NCBI RefSeq assembly: GCF_033568475.1 | Contig: NC_133122.1 | Coordinates: 185,647,449 to 185,711,448, forward strand | Source: Henckelia pumila | Taxonomy: Eukaryota; Streptophyta; Magnoliopsida; Lamiales; Gesneriaceae | Reading direction: 5' to 3' | DNA: 64,000 bases | Part shown: in pieces, positions 33,192 to 45,854 of the stretch | How positions within the stretch are numbered: the first letter of the stretch is position 1 | Layout of the letters: each line of letters starts with the position of its first letter | Program-made: the position numbers and the translations under genes | The notes under the pieces: model-generated | Databases searched by the model: none | Seen by the model: the letters and a program-made list of their open reading frames with translations, nothing else | What the model was told of the DNA's origin: nothing

Positions 33192-33500
33192 CTAACTAAA
33201 ATTATGATGATTTCTCCAACCAGGATTGTATGTTTGTGAACAAGGATCTAATGTTGGTTTTTTAAAATTGTTAACATAATTGGCTTGTTCATGGAAACAT
33301 TCTTTAAATGAAAGCAAAGTTGGACAATTTTGTAAGATGATCATGTGTGTCACATATATGACAAACAATTTCTTGAACACTTTTTAATTGATCATTATTT
33401 TTCAGTTCTAATGACTCGGTTTTTCTTGCTAAAGATGCAAGTTTAGCTTGAATATCTACATCATCTTCAAGATGATAAATACCAACCCCATTTGTTAAAT
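33192..33500 (-). pseudogene. Gypsy gag C-terminal Cys/His region
   Basis: The open frame at 33380-33192 includes CFHEQANYVNNF and TYNPGWRNHHNFS, the motif downstream of the zinc-knuckle position in this lineage. A knuckle-like C-x2-C-x4-H-x4-C (CHICDTHDHLTKLC) can be read at its start across an alternative frame. Stops surround it. Confidence 0.6.
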
Positions 33501-33731
33501 TATTGGTTTTACTTGTGGTTCAATTGAGCCTATATTATACCAATTTTGAGCATTTTCTGATAATGACTCCAAATATTCCATAGCTTCATTTGGGTTTTTA
33601 TCTTCAAAAGTTCCATTACACATGAATTTATCATTTGCCTATATTTAGGTATTAAACCTTCATAAAAGTGAGAAACTATCCTTCATATTTCAAAACCATG
33701 ATGTGGGCATGTATTAAGTAACATTTTATAT

Positions 33732-34394
<663 letters not shown>

Positions 34395-34461
34395 ACAATT
34401 AAAAACAACACAATATTTACATAAACAACATAATTAACTAAACTTAAACTTAATTTATACC

Positions 34462-34479
34462 TCACCGGCAACGGCGCCA
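34462..34479 (-). other. Primer-binding site for tRNA-Asp
   Basis: The plus strand reads TCACCGGCAACGGCGCCA, 17 of 18 matching the tRNA-Asp 3' end. It lies 6 bp from the LTR at 34486. Confidence 0.92.
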
Positions 34480-34485
34480 AAAACT

Positions 34486-34823
34486 TGCTACTAATTAAAT
34501 TGTAATTCACCCAAGTGTAGGTTGTCTGCAAGTAATATATTCGTAAGTACGAGATCGATTCACAAAGAGGATGTTTTAAGTTTAGATTTAACATTTATAG
34601 ATTATAGATGGAAATATTATTATAAAATTTAAAGTACACAAATTATAAAATTGTCAAGGCTCAAAGGTTCATTATTGGTTTATTTAAGATTATTTAACAA
34701 AAATAAAAAAATTAAAATAACAATAGTACAATAAGAACAATTAAATATTTAAACAAATATATCATATAATATAGTTTTCACTATATAAATATCAGATTAA
34801 CCGATATTTAATACATGATACCC

Positions 34824-34866
<43 letters not shown>

Positions 34867-35132
34867 GCATAAATATTAACATAAAAGTAAATGTTAGATC
34901 AAATCACAATATTTCATTTAGAACAACCGGCAGAGCTACACTATCGTCTAAATAAAATATATGACTTAATATGTTAAATGCGATAAAGTAAATGTTAGTT
35001 GTGATAAAGTAAATGTTAGATGCGATAAAGTAAATGTTAGTGTTAAGTTTAATTAAACTATATATTTTATTTAGAACAATCGGCAGAGCCACGCTATCGC
35101 CTAAATAAAATATATAATTTAATATTAATTAG

Positions 35133-35177
<45 letters not shown>

Positions 35178-36143
35178 GTATATAATAATGTAGTATTTAT
35201 TTTATCATATTAAACAACAAATCAAGGTAACCACTTTCAAGGTACCAAGTATTTGATGTAAATAGATCACAATAAATCATCCAAAATTATACCTACACAT
35301 AAATATTAATTAGTAAAAATAAAAAAATATACAAAATATAAACAATCTTACTTGACCAATAATGAGACATTTTCACCTTGACATTTAAGAGTTTAGCTTG
35401 CCACCAACATGAAACTCAAGAATAAAGGTAAAGGAAATTTCATACTTGAACTTGAGAAATATGCAAACTAAAACTTTTATTCTCACACACACAATATTTA
35501 TTTTACAAATGTAGAACTTCACACTCTCTTGCATACTTCAATGCTTATACGTAACACATCTATTTATAGGCCAAATGAGAGCAAGAGTCCAAGACTCATT
35601 AAATGTGAAATAGTAAAGTTGGTGGTTGCTTGTCTCCTTGAATGTCAATACCTTGACCAAACTTTAATTGGCATGTTTAATGCCTTAAATCACTGATTCA
35701 GTTTTTTCATTCAACATAAAACACGTAATAAAATTTGTGTAGATGTGTTTGAACATATGATTCACCTTTTTTGGATAAAAAGTGAATTATTTATGATATT
35801 TTTACTCCAAGCTGGTTATAGTAAAAGTAAATCTGTCTCTATTTTGATGTTTGATCATTTTGATCATCTCAATGAGGTTTTTGGAATTTTTTGTCTTCTA
35901 CAAAGTTGAAGATGCCTCTTTTGTGATTGTACATAATTTGAGATTACTCCAATATGACCTCTGTAGCTTGAGTAATTTTATTTTTACCGAACTTGCGTAA
36001 ACCTTAAAATTTAACATTTTTAGTAAAATATTTAAATATAAACACATAACACTAAAATAATACAACTTCATAATTTTAATGAAACTTTAATTTTAAAATA
36101 CAATTTTTAACATATAAATAATTACAAATTTTAAGTTTCATCA
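34486..36143 (-). mobile_element. 5' LTR of the tRNA-Asp gypsy element (about 1658 bp)
   Basis: On the plus strand it runs TGCTACTAATT...AAGTTTCATCA, so the minus-strand LTR starts TGATGAAACTTAAAATTTG. It contains (AT)n at 34828-34862, (CA)n(TA)n at 35131-35177 and repeated 'gataaagtaaatgttag' units. Its sequence differs from the other LTRs here. Confidence 0.75.
34909..35115. repeat. Internal repeats of the LTR
   Basis: A block with AGAACAACCGGCAGAGC and TAAATAAAATATAT is repeated about 149 bp apart (34918 and 35067). Between the copies, GATAAAGTAAATGTTAG recurs three times. Confidence 0.8.
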
Positions 36144-36338
36144 CGAATACAAATAAAAACCAAGATCTCTCATCTTGCCTCATTTGACCAAAGGGAAAAT
36201 TCACCACTTCATCATCCTTGAGTTTCCATTGGGTTCCTTCCTCGCATAGTCACAGGATAATTGCATTGTAATCCACAGGATTTGCGATAAATGACAAATA
36301 CTCATCCTCCTCATAAACCAAATATTTGTAGATGGTAT
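36144..36338 (-). pseudogene. Fragment of a retroelement-associated coding region
   Basis: Trapped between two LTRs, the minus strand reads YKYLVYEEDEYLSFIANPVD, then NAIIL, stop, LCEEGTQWKLKDDEVVNFP. From memory this resembles the 'putative plant transposon protein' domain found with Athila-type elements. It is probably the target into which the flanking elements went. Confidence 0.5.
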
Positions 36339-38181
36339 TGTTGGAGAACGCGGTGATCAGATCAATCAAAATTGATACCCGGTGCAGCGGAAGTTTAAAA
36401 ATTTTATATGGAACGATTCCATAATAGGTATCAAAACTTTACGATTAAATTGTGTGTGTAAAAATTAAATAACAATTATAAATTTTTACCTCCAATCTCG
36501 AATCGAGATTATGGACACCAACAGATTGCTCTGCTCTTGTTGTATCTCCCTGGAACTGATGGACGAACTGTTCTTCAATCAGGTCCACGAACGGATATTT
36601 AATCCCTTTGATAGATTGCACTAGAAAATCTATCAGAAGTTTCTATGAAGAGAATTAACGAATTTGATCCGTTAAACCAGACTGTAATTCAAAATTCACA
36701 GGCTGGATTTTCCTGAGCAGAGGGGAGGGGGGCGGCCACTGTTAGAGAAAAATACTAGGGTTTTCGAAAATTGTGACCTGTTGTGTTTAATTTCTGTACT
36801 GCAATAACTTATTTATAATGTAGGCCGCTAACAGCTTAGGGCCCATTAGTCATAAGTTCAAGCCCGACAAGCAAAGCCCGCATGTTCAGAAATTAATATA
36901 AAATTCATCATGACTCCGATTGATAAACCGATTTCACCAATGTGCACAGAAACCATTTCTGCACCTTTTAAAGTCAAGATAAATTTTTCTGAATCCGAAT
37001 TCAGTGATTTCCAAAAATGCCCATCCCTATGTCATTTTAGAAAATCTTACTCCTCTACTCTTAAATAAGAAGTCCAACTTCTTTGTTCATTAAATTTAAC
37101 TCTTTAAATTTAACTATCTCAACGGGGATTAAAAATCCATTACTCTGTGTGACCCTCAATGGTTCAGGGATACAGCTAGCCGTGGGCTCACAACTCCTTG
37201 TGACTCGGAACAACAATTTCCGACTTGCCCATCGAATCATGGTAAGAGCGCCTAGCAACATCGCCCCATGATTCCCTAGGTATCACTGATAGTGCCTGCA
37301 AGAACCAATAGATTTTGGTTAGCGTACAATACGATCCCTTCATCCATATATCCCGATCGAATCAACAACCATTGGTAAATCGAGAGTCGTTCGAGATTCG
37401 ATAACTATGCAATACATCTTGAAGATCAAATAGTGACATCGCATGTGCTACTAGGAAACCATTTCTTAAAACACATCATGTACTCTGGCCAGAGATTCGT
37501 CACACTAATATCTCCTCAGATCGCATAGGATATCCACACTCGCAAGTATGTGGTGAATCCTTGACAACAAAGCATCGACTCCTATATGTGTCGTAACTGT
37601 ACCCAATCCCGACACCTGATGACCCCAATAGAGTCGGTAAACGAGTCAAAGCACAGTACTAGCATATAGAGTCTCAATGATGTTTCAAGTAGTAAGGACT
37701 AATGGTGTACAACCAAAACCGCGGACTTTATCCACTCGATAAGTGATAACCACTTGGAAAGTCCGAATAGGGTAGTTCGATCATTCATCATATGAATATC
37801 CATTTGCATGCTTCGAACATCTCTATGTTCCCTACCAATGAAACGTGGTACTCTGCATCGCAAATGCTAGTCTCAAACTCGAGCGATCCTTATCCTTATT
37901 ATCGGACGGCTCAATCCACTAGGAACAGTTTAGAATATACAGTGACTATAAGATGTGTTTCATGATAGACATCCCCATGTTCTACCACATCTTACATACA
38001 CTATAGTATATTCAAGGTCTTTATCAAAACAACAATAGTATATCACAATATTATAATATGAAGAAAGATAAAGTCATTGCCATTAATAAAAGTGTAAATT
38101 ATATAAAACAAAAGATTGTTTATATAAAGAGTCATCAAAGCCCTTAGCCACAAGTTGGCTCACCGGGCACCCACTCTTTCA
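36339..38181 (-). mobile_element. 3' LTR of copia element A (about 1843 bp)
   Basis: On the plus strand it runs TGTTGGAGAACGCGG...CACTCTTTCA, so the minus-strand LTR begins TGAAAGAGTGGGTGCCCGG. Directly beyond, GGGCAAGTGGGAGAT is the polypurine tract (38182-38196). A TATA-like TTTATATAAAC lies near 38120. Confidence 0.8.
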
Positions 38182-38196
38182 ATCTCCCACTTGCCC
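38182..38196 (-). other. Polypurine tract of copia element A
   Basis: The minus strand reads GGCAAGTGGGAGATT immediately before the LTR. The pol stop codon (TAG) overlaps its start. Confidence 0.8.
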
Positions 38197-41100
38197 TAAA
38201 GCCAACTAGTCATACTACGTAGACCCATTGCTTCGCGATGTTTGTCAAATAATGGTCCTGTCAAGGGCTTAGTAAGTGGATCAGCGATATTGTCTGCAGA
38301 GGCCACTCTTTCGACAGTGATGTCTCTTCTTTCCACAATCTCCCGGATGATGTGGTATTTTCTCAGTACGTGTTTGGATCTTTGATGAGACCTTGGTTAC
38401 TTTGCCTGAGCAACGGCACCCGTGTTGTCACAGTACACCGGGACTGGACCAACAACTTCAGGAATGACGCCCAACTCTTGGACGAAATTCCTCATCCAAA
38501 CGGCCTCTTTAGCAGCAGCTGATGCTGCAATGTATTCTGCCTCAGTGGTGGAATCCGCTGTGGTGTCCTGCTTGGAACTCTTCCAAGAGACAGCACCGCC
38601 ATTGAGCATGAACACAAATCTAGAGGTTGACTTTGAGTCATCCACGTCACTTTGGAAGCTAGAGTCGGTATAGCCTTCCAATTTTAGTTCTCTTCCTCCA
38701 TATACCATGAACATATTCTTAGTCCTTCGTAAGTACTTAAGAATGTCCTTCACGGCTTTCCGATGCATTTGACCGGGATTAGCTTGATATCTGCTCGTGA
38801 CACTCAGAGCAAATGCTACATCCGGTCTAGTAGATATCATCCCATACATGATACTCCCTATAGCTGACGCATATGGTACATGTGTCATTTTCTCTATCTC
38901 TTCATCAGTCTTGGGACACATAGACTTGGATAGAGAAACTCCATGACACATGGGTAGATGTCCTCTCTTGGACCCATCCATTGAAAACCGTTTCAATATG
39001 GTGTCGATGTAGGTTGATTGAGTGAGTCCTATCATTCTCTTAGATCTATCTCTATAGATCTGTATCCCTAGAATATAGGACGCCTCACCCAAATTCTTCA
39101 TCGAGAATCTACCTGATAACCATATCTTTGTTGACTGCAACATCCCTACATCATTCCTAATGAGTAGGATGTCATCAACATAAAGTACTAAGAATGTCAC
39201 AGCATCCTTAACTACTTTCTTGTAGACGCATGGTTCCTCCGGGTTCTTGATGAAACCAAAATCTTTTATTGTTTCATCAAATTTCTGGTTCCAACTTCTT
39301 GATGCTTGTTTTAGACCATAGATTGATCTCTGAAGCTTGCATACCTTATGCTCGCTTCCCATGGATGTGTATCCCTCAGGCTGCGTCATATAGATTTCTT
39401 CCTTAATGTCTCCATTAAGAAAAGCAGTCTTCACATCCATTTGTCATATCTCATAGTCATACCAAGCAGCTATGACAATAAAGATTCTTATGGACTTGAA
39501 CATTGCAACTGGTGAAAAGGTTTCATCATAGTCAACTCCTTGTCTTTGAGTATAACCTTTCGCCACCAATCGCGCCTTGTAGGTCAATACCTTACCATCA
39601 GGCCCAAGCTTTCTCTTGTAGATCCATTTACACCCTATTGGAACAATTCCATTGGGAGGATCTACTAAAGACCAAACTTGGTTTGTATGCATCGAATCTA
39701 TTTCCGATTGCATAGCTTCAAGCCATAAATTTGAATCCGCATCAGAAATTGCTTCCTTGAAGTTTCTTGGATCACATCCAACATCGGGTTCATCTTGATC
39801 CCCTTCAAGAAGAAGACCATATCGAATAGGAGGTCTAGAAGTCCTCTCGGATCTTCTAGGTGTAGGCGTGTCTATCAATGGTTCCTGAGGTGTAGGATCG
39901 TTATTTTGTATTTCGGGTTCTTCTCGAATTTCTTCGAGTTCCATCATCTCGTCTTTCTTATCCAATAAGAACTCCTTCTCCAAGAAGGTGGCATTCCTTG
40001 AAACAAACACCTTTGTTTCAGCAGGATGATAGAAATAATATCCGATTGAATTCTTCGGATACCCTACAAAATAACATAAGGTGGATCGACTATCCAACTT
40101 ATCTCCCACTGTTTGCTTCACGTAAGCAGGACATCCCCAAATCCTCAAGTACGAATACTTAGGAGCTTTGTCATTCCATAACTCGTATGGTGTTTTGTCC
40201 ACTGCTTTAGTGTGGACGTTGTTCAACAACAATACCGCCGTTTCAAGCGCATAGCCCCAAAACGAAGGTGGAAGCTCAGTGAAGCTCATCATGGATCGAA
40301 CCATGTCCAACAAAGTTCGATTACGACGCTCCGATACACCATTCAGCTGTGGTGTCATAGGAGGAGTCCACTGAGAGAGAATCCCATTCTCTTTTAGATA
40401 GTCCAAAAACTCGGTACTTAAGTATTCTCCACCTTGATCCGATCGAAGTGCTTTAATACTTTTACCTAGCTTGTTTTCTACTTCAGCCTTGAATTCTTTG
40501 AACTTTTCAAATGCTTCAGACTTATATTTCATTAAATATAAATACCCATACCTAGAATAATCATCAGTAAAGGTAATGAAGTAGGTGTGGACATATTGAG
40601 TACCAATTCTAAATGGACCACAAACGTCTGTATGGATCAAATCCAACAGATTTTGACTACGCTCAGGTTTCCCCTTAAAAGGAGATTTAGTCATTTTTCC
40701 TTTCAGGCAGGATTCACAAGTAGGTAGAGAGTTAATATCAGACATATCAAACATGCCCTCTCCCACTAGCTTGTTCATCCTCCTTGAGGAAATATGACCT
40801 AGCCTAGCATGCCAAAGGTTTGCCGGGTTTTGACTATCGATTTTCCTTTTGTTTGTTGTTGCCGGTTTATCAACATAATTTATTGGAACGTCTTTTAGTT
40901 TTAAGTTATATAGATCGTTTTCAAGTTGTCCATTTCCAATCAAACATTCATTCTTGTAAATATTGCAAATCCCATTCACAAAATTGCAAGAATAACCATC
41001 TCTATCAAGCATAGAAACAGAAATAATGTTTTTAATCAAATCTGGAACAAATAAAACATCTCTTAAAAGTAACTTAAAACCATTCTGCAAAATTAAATAA

Positions 41101-41465
41101 ATATCTCCCATAGCTTTAGCTTCAACTCTGGAACCATTTCCGAGCCTCAGCTGGGTCTCACCCATTCTAAGCCCGCGACTTCTTGTCATCACCTGCAAAT
41201 CATTGCAAATGTGAGATCCACATCCGGTATCCAATACCCAAGAAGTAGTATTAAGTGAAACATTTATTTCAATATAGAACATACCCTTCGCAGTTCGCAA
41301 CTGCTCTAGATATTCCTTGCAGTTACGCTTCCAATGACCGGGCTTCTTGCAGTAATGGCAAACATCCTTGGATTTTTCCATGTTTGAAGCCTTTGTCTTG
41401 TACTTCTTCTCGGGTTCGATTTTCTTGGGTGGGGCAGAATATTTTATGCATGCAAATATCAACAT
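38196..41465 (-). pseudogene. Copia polyprotein: zinc knuckle, protease, integrase, RT, RNase H
   Basis: The near-complete pol is broken by only two nonsense codons. Order: zinc knuckle CHYCKKPGHWKRNC, protease LDTGCGSHI (usual Ala is Cys), integrase with HARLGHIS and core landmarks DVCGPF, LRSDQGGEY and NGVSERRNRTL, then RT with CKWIYKRKLGPDGKV, MDVKTAFLNG, SIYGLKQASRSWN and catalytic YVDD (LVLYVDDILL), then RNase H with EGYTDSSFQS and STTEAEYIAAS. Stop 1 (TGA at 39444-39446) replaces the Trp before QMDVKTAF. Stop 2 (TAA at 38397-38399) follows AVAQAK, after which the frame continues through SKHVLRKYHIIRE and ADPLTKPL to its natural stop at 38196. The start Met at 41465 belongs to junction sequence. 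Confidence 0.9.
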
Positions 41466-41469
41466 ATGA

Positions 41470-41655
41470 CCTATATGACTCCTCCATCAAAATTTTATGC
41501 ATGCAAATATTTGGACTAATTCTCTTAATAACAGAAATTGAACAACCCAAATCAGATTTAAATTCTCTCAAAACTCTTACATCTTTTTCATCCGGAGTAA
41601 GAGAGGAAGAAATAATTATCTGGTAAGTCGAATTATAATCCAAAATGCATAACAT
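41470..41655 (-). pseudogene. Gypsy pre-RT segment at the junction
   Basis: Reads STYQIIISSSLTPDEKDVRV, REFKSDLGCSISVIKRISPN, ICMHKILMEES, matching the pre-RT of the gypsy element at 31519-31947. It then runs into a second IC-MHKI copy fused to copia gag. Confidence 0.8.
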
Positions 41656-42016
41656 AAATGACTTGGTAGTTCATTCAATGCCGGAGTAGAAACTGGTACC
41701 TTTTTTACTGGCTCATCAAGCAATATTCTTCATGTTTTTCTTTGACATTCCTTTTCTTTTGGAAAACTTTCAAGTGCCAAAATTTACTCTCTAATTTTCC
41801 AATCATCACCATCAGCACGAGTCAACGAATTAATCAAGCAACTTGCCAACGTATCTTCCAAATCCATTCCTACACCAAGATTACACATGTAATAATTAAA
41901 TAAATCAATGAGATTACAAGCACATACATCATCTTGGTAATTCATGGTCTTTTAAATATTAAAAGTAACAACTTCACCACCAACTCATAGATTTAATTCA
42001 CCCTCCTGCACGTCAA

Positions 42017-42340
42017 TTAAAGCTCTTCCAGTTTCCAAGAATGGTCTCCAAAAATTATAGGGACATCTTGATCATCCTCCATGTCAAGCACTACAAAATC
42101 AGCAGGAAAAATAGATTTATCTATTTTTACGAGTACATCCTCAACAATTCCACGAGGATAAGTAAGAGAATGGTAGGCCAATTGCAGAGTGATCGTGGTC
42201 GGCTTCACCTCACCGAGCTCCAAGGCCCTGAAAATAAACAAAGACATCAAATTAATACTTGCACCTAAATCACATAATGCTTTATTAACAGTTGCACCAC
42301 CAATAATATAAGGAATAATAAAACTCCCTGAATCTTTTAA
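42017..42340 (-). pseudogene. Gypsy aspartic protease
   Basis: ALCDLGASINLMSLF keeps the catalytic DLG motif. It continues with LGEVKPTTITLQLAYHSLTY, GIVEDVLVKIDKSIFPADFV and PIIFG. Stops lie just before and after, so it is not translatable as a unit. Confidence 0.85.
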
Positions 42341-42487
42341 TTTTTGTAGTAATTTCTTTTACAAGATGGCACTGCACTCTTCAGTCAACTTCACCGAAAT
42401 TCCTTGAGCTTTCTCTTCCTCAACATCACATCCTTCATGAATTTTCATAGTGTGGCATTTTTTCCAAAGCATCAGCGAATGAAATTT

Positions 42488-44023
42488 TTATATGAATTTT
42501 CTTGAAAATATCAAGAAACTTTGAAAATTTCTCATCCTTGGAACAGGCGGTTTCTCAGACAAAACCGCAAGCTTACTTGAACTTTTAATCTCAGATTTTT
42601 CTAGTTCAATCTCAATCTCTTCAACTTCATCATCATCCACTACCTTTGAGTCATCGACCCCAAATCTTTTCCCACATCTCAAAGTGATGGATTTACATTG
42701 TTCCTTAGATTTCTCTCAGTATTGCTAGGAAAAACCCCTCTTTGCTGATTATTCAAGGCATTCGCAAGTTGACCAATTTATATTTCAAGATTTTTCATAG
42801 AAGCTCCCACATTGGTTAAGTGCATCTCCATATTATCAAGCATATTTTCATTCTTTTGAAATCTTGTGGATGACTTCGAAATAAAATTACTCACCAAATC
42901 CTACAAAGATTGTTTACCCTTACTGATTTGAGTATTGAACCCCAGTGGAGGATTCAAAACATTTTTATTATTTGCGTATGAAAAATTATCATGATTGCGC
43001 AAACTAGAATGATATTGATTGGATACATAATTACCTCGATAGCCATTAAAATTTTGGTTGTTCATATACTGATCTTGCTACACATTTTCAAATCCATCAT
43101 TAGTAGTGACTACAATCGCCAACGATGATGTCTTAGTAGAAACTTGATTTCCCTTTCTCATCATAGCCAACTGTGTAAAAATAACGGCCATTTGAGCATT
43201 CAAAGCCGTGAATGCATCAACTTCATAAACTCCCGCAGGTTTTCTTATCATAGATATCTCACTCGGCCACTGATAGCTATTAATCGTCATCTGCTCAAGT
43301 ATATCAAATATTGATCCCCCAACAGCAGCATCCACAGAAATCCGAGTTGGGGCATTCAAGCCATTGTAAAATAATTCAATCTTCTCCCAATCTGCAAAAT
43401 TATGGTTTGGGCAGTTTGGTAGTAATTCTTTGTAGCGCTCCCAAGCTTCATATATCTGCTCAAAATCTTGCTGTCAGAATGTAGTGATCTCAATTTTCAG
43501 TTGGGCAGACTTGGCAGGCGGAAAATACTTGGACAAAAATTTAGAAGCCATGTCAGCTCATGCTGTAATGCTTCCCAATGGCAGTGACTGTAACCAACTA
43601 CAAGTACTGTCTCCTAGGAGAAAACGGGAACAATCATAGTCTGACGGTGTCTTCAATAACACCATGAATTTTCACAGTGTCATCAATTTCCAGAAAAATG
43701 CACAGATGCAAATATGGATCTTCAATAGCTGCACCCGTAAACTGATTTTGCTACACCATATTGATCGATGCTGGCTTCAATTCAAAATTATTAGCAGTGA
43801 TATTCTGCCGAGCAATTCCAGAATAGTGATTTTTTATCACCGGTTTAAAATGATCTTTGATTGACACCGAACCACTATTTTCACCTCCTTCTCTGTTTTC
43901 ATTATTTTCAGTCATTTGTTTCCACTCTTCTATTCTATATTTTCTCAAGGCTTTTGCAGTTTTCTCAATTTTCGGATCAAAGAGCAGTGCGTTGTAACTT
44001 TGGCTTTTTTGCATAAACTGCAT
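42488..44023 (-). pseudogene. Gypsy gag, heavily decayed
   Basis: N-terminal frame 44023-43751 has SIKDHFKPVIKNHYSGIARQ and NNFELKPASINMV, the same start as the gag at 3180-2722. Later pieces: 43359-43078 (MIRKPAGVYEVDAFTALNAQ) and 42682-42488 (acidic stretch). At least five stops or shifts separate them. Confidence 0.8.
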
Positions 44024-44125
44024 AAATAGAGGAAAAAATTTAAATTAGAACCAATAAAATAAAAAATGCTCTAAATCAAATTATGACTAATTAGCACAAT
44101 TTAATATAAATCATTTAAAATTCAT

Positions 44126-44143
44126 TCCCCGGCAATGACGTCA
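44126..44143 (-). other. Decayed primer-binding site for tRNA-Asp
   Basis: The plus strand reads TCCCCGGCAATGACGTCA against TCCCCGGCAACGGCGCCA. The three differences are all C-to-T or G-to-A transitions. Confidence 0.85.
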
Positions 44144-44149
44144 AAAACT

Positions 44150-45376
44150 CGTTGCGTGATTTTCCCTCGCAAGCGTACGATGTCAAGTTTTAATATAGGA
44201 ATTAATTCCAAGTCGATCCCACAGATCTACGAAAATGAGTTGGTTTTGATTAACTAAAAATTGCGACAAATTAAATTAAATAACAAGGAGTTCGCAAGAC
44301 GAAATATCAATGAATAAATTTTAAAAGTTCAACTTCACTTGACTATCCACCATGATTAATTCTTATTGATTTTTTAATTATAAATTCTTCTAGTTTATTA
44401 GTTAAGAATCCAATTATTTCCTACTACCTTTCCCAAGTGATAGTAGAATTTTGTATCTAATATTAACCTCAATATTCCTATCAAAGTTTGAATATTAAAT
44501 CTAGTAAACAACACAATAATTATTCCAATGCCTTTAATGGATTTATATGTCTTCCAAATAATATAAACATCAATAATGTATTTTTCTATGCCATATTCAA
44601 AATTCCCTCTCCCGAGCGACGAATTATAAATAATAAATCATTCAATCAATGACCAATAAATTGAAAGTGTTAAGAACAAGAAAATACAAATAAACTATGC
44701 AAAGAATTCAAATATATAAATCAAAACATCAAAATCATGGTTCAAGTAAAGATTCGCCTACCCTCTAGACTAAAAGATTGGTTCATGATGAATTTTAAAA
44801 TAAAACTAAGCATATTCTTCCAAAAATTCATCAAAGTAAAAATCTAGAATGTAAGGGTAACAAGAACGAAGTTAGAATAAGCCTGTCCATCCTCGGATGC
44901 CGTCTTATTCCGTCTTCGTACCAAGTTTTCTTGCTCTTGTGCGATCCGTAAGTATCCTTGCTGCCTTTTTCTCTCCAAACCCTCGATGAAGTCACAAATA
45001 TGACAAAGAATCCTTTTTTAACCCGACTAGAAAAGTTTCCAAAATTATTAAAACACATTGGCGCTGGGGCGCCGATCACCGATAATTTCTCTTCTTCAAA
45101 TGCGGACCACAGGCACTGGAGCGCCTATTTCTCGGCGCTGAGAGCTCATCAAGTCGAGCGTTGGGGCGCCTCTCTGTCCATCTGTTTCCTTCTTTTCGCG
45201 TGCTTTCCTTTCGCTTCTTTTTGAACATTTCTCACCTTTTTAATCCAAATAAAATGGCCGTTCCTCAAATTCCTGCAAACGACACAAAAAAACACAAACA
45301 CGCATAATATCACTCGATAAATAACAAAAACCAAGTTAAATCATATGAAATATAAGTGCAAAAATTGCACTTATCA
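44150..45376 (-). mobile_element. 5' LTR of the truncated gypsy element (about 1227 bp)
   Basis: On the plus strand it starts at CGTTGCGTG (TG end mutated to CG) and ends TGCACTTATCA, sharing both ends with the LTR at 3416-4769. It contains a dyad array (45060-45170). Confidence 0.8.
45060..45170. repeat. GC-rich dyad array in LTR U3
   Basis: Four 14-bp units: GGCGCTGGGGCGCC (45060-45073), GGCACTGGAGCGCC (45112-45125), GGCGCTGAGAGCTC (45134-45147) and AGCGTTGGGGCGCC (45157-45170). The first is a perfect 5-bp-arm palindrome around TGGG. Confidence 0.75.
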
Positions 45377-45399
45377 CTTGGTTTTGGAATGCAATGCTG

Positions 45400-45720
45400 G
45401 ATTTTATGTGATGGCTACAGCACTAGTATTATCACAGAAAATTTGTGACTCAGTAACAGTAATCCCAAAATCTCATAATTGCTGCTGAATGCATAGAATT
45501 TGATAGCAGCAGCTCCAAGCAGCGATATATTCAGCTTCTGTAGCAAATGTTGTAATGGATGTCTGCTTTTTACTGAACCATGAGATAATTTTTTCACCAA
45601 GAAATTGACACGAGCCACTAGTGCTTTTTCTATCCAGTTGACATCCTGCATAATCTACATCAGAATATCCCACAAGATTAAATTTAGAATCCTTAGGATA
45701 CCATAGAACAACATTCTGAG
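45400..45720 (-). pseudogene. Copia RNase H fragment
   Basis: Reads GYSDVDYAGCQLDRKSTSGS, FLGEKIISWFSKKQTSITTF and ATEAEYIAAWSCCYQILCIQ. The acidic residues of D-x-D and EAEY are present. The end is lost at the LTR insertion. Confidence 0.85.
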
Positions 45721-45854
45721 TTCCTTTTAGATATCTTAAAATTATTTTGCAACAACATAATGTAATTGTTTGGGATCAGATTGAAAACAAGCACACATGC
45801 AAACAACTAATATTATATCAGGTCTATTGGTTGTAAGATAAATTAATGAACCGA

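Larger units (their letters stand above)
36339..41465 (-). mobile_element. Ty1/copia element A, 5' truncated
   Basis: It has its 3' LTR (36339-38181), a polypurine tract and pol up to a gag zinc knuckle at about 41360. The gag body and 5' LTR are missing. At 41447-41508 it is joined to the gypsy element that continues to 45376. Integrase-before-RT order proves Ty1/copia; the lineage was not settled (Tork/TAR-like by wording). Confidence 0.85.
41447..45376 (-). mobile_element. Ty3/gypsy element (tRNA-Asp type), truncated by copia A
   Basis: Minus-strand order: LTR 45376-44150, primer site 44143-44126, decayed gag 44023 to about 42488, protease near 42330-42017, pre-RT 41655-41470, then abrupt replacement by copia element A. 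The proteins and LTR are homologous to those at 1-4769 and to the LTR piece at 29543. RT onward and the 3' LTR are absent. Confidence 0.85.
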
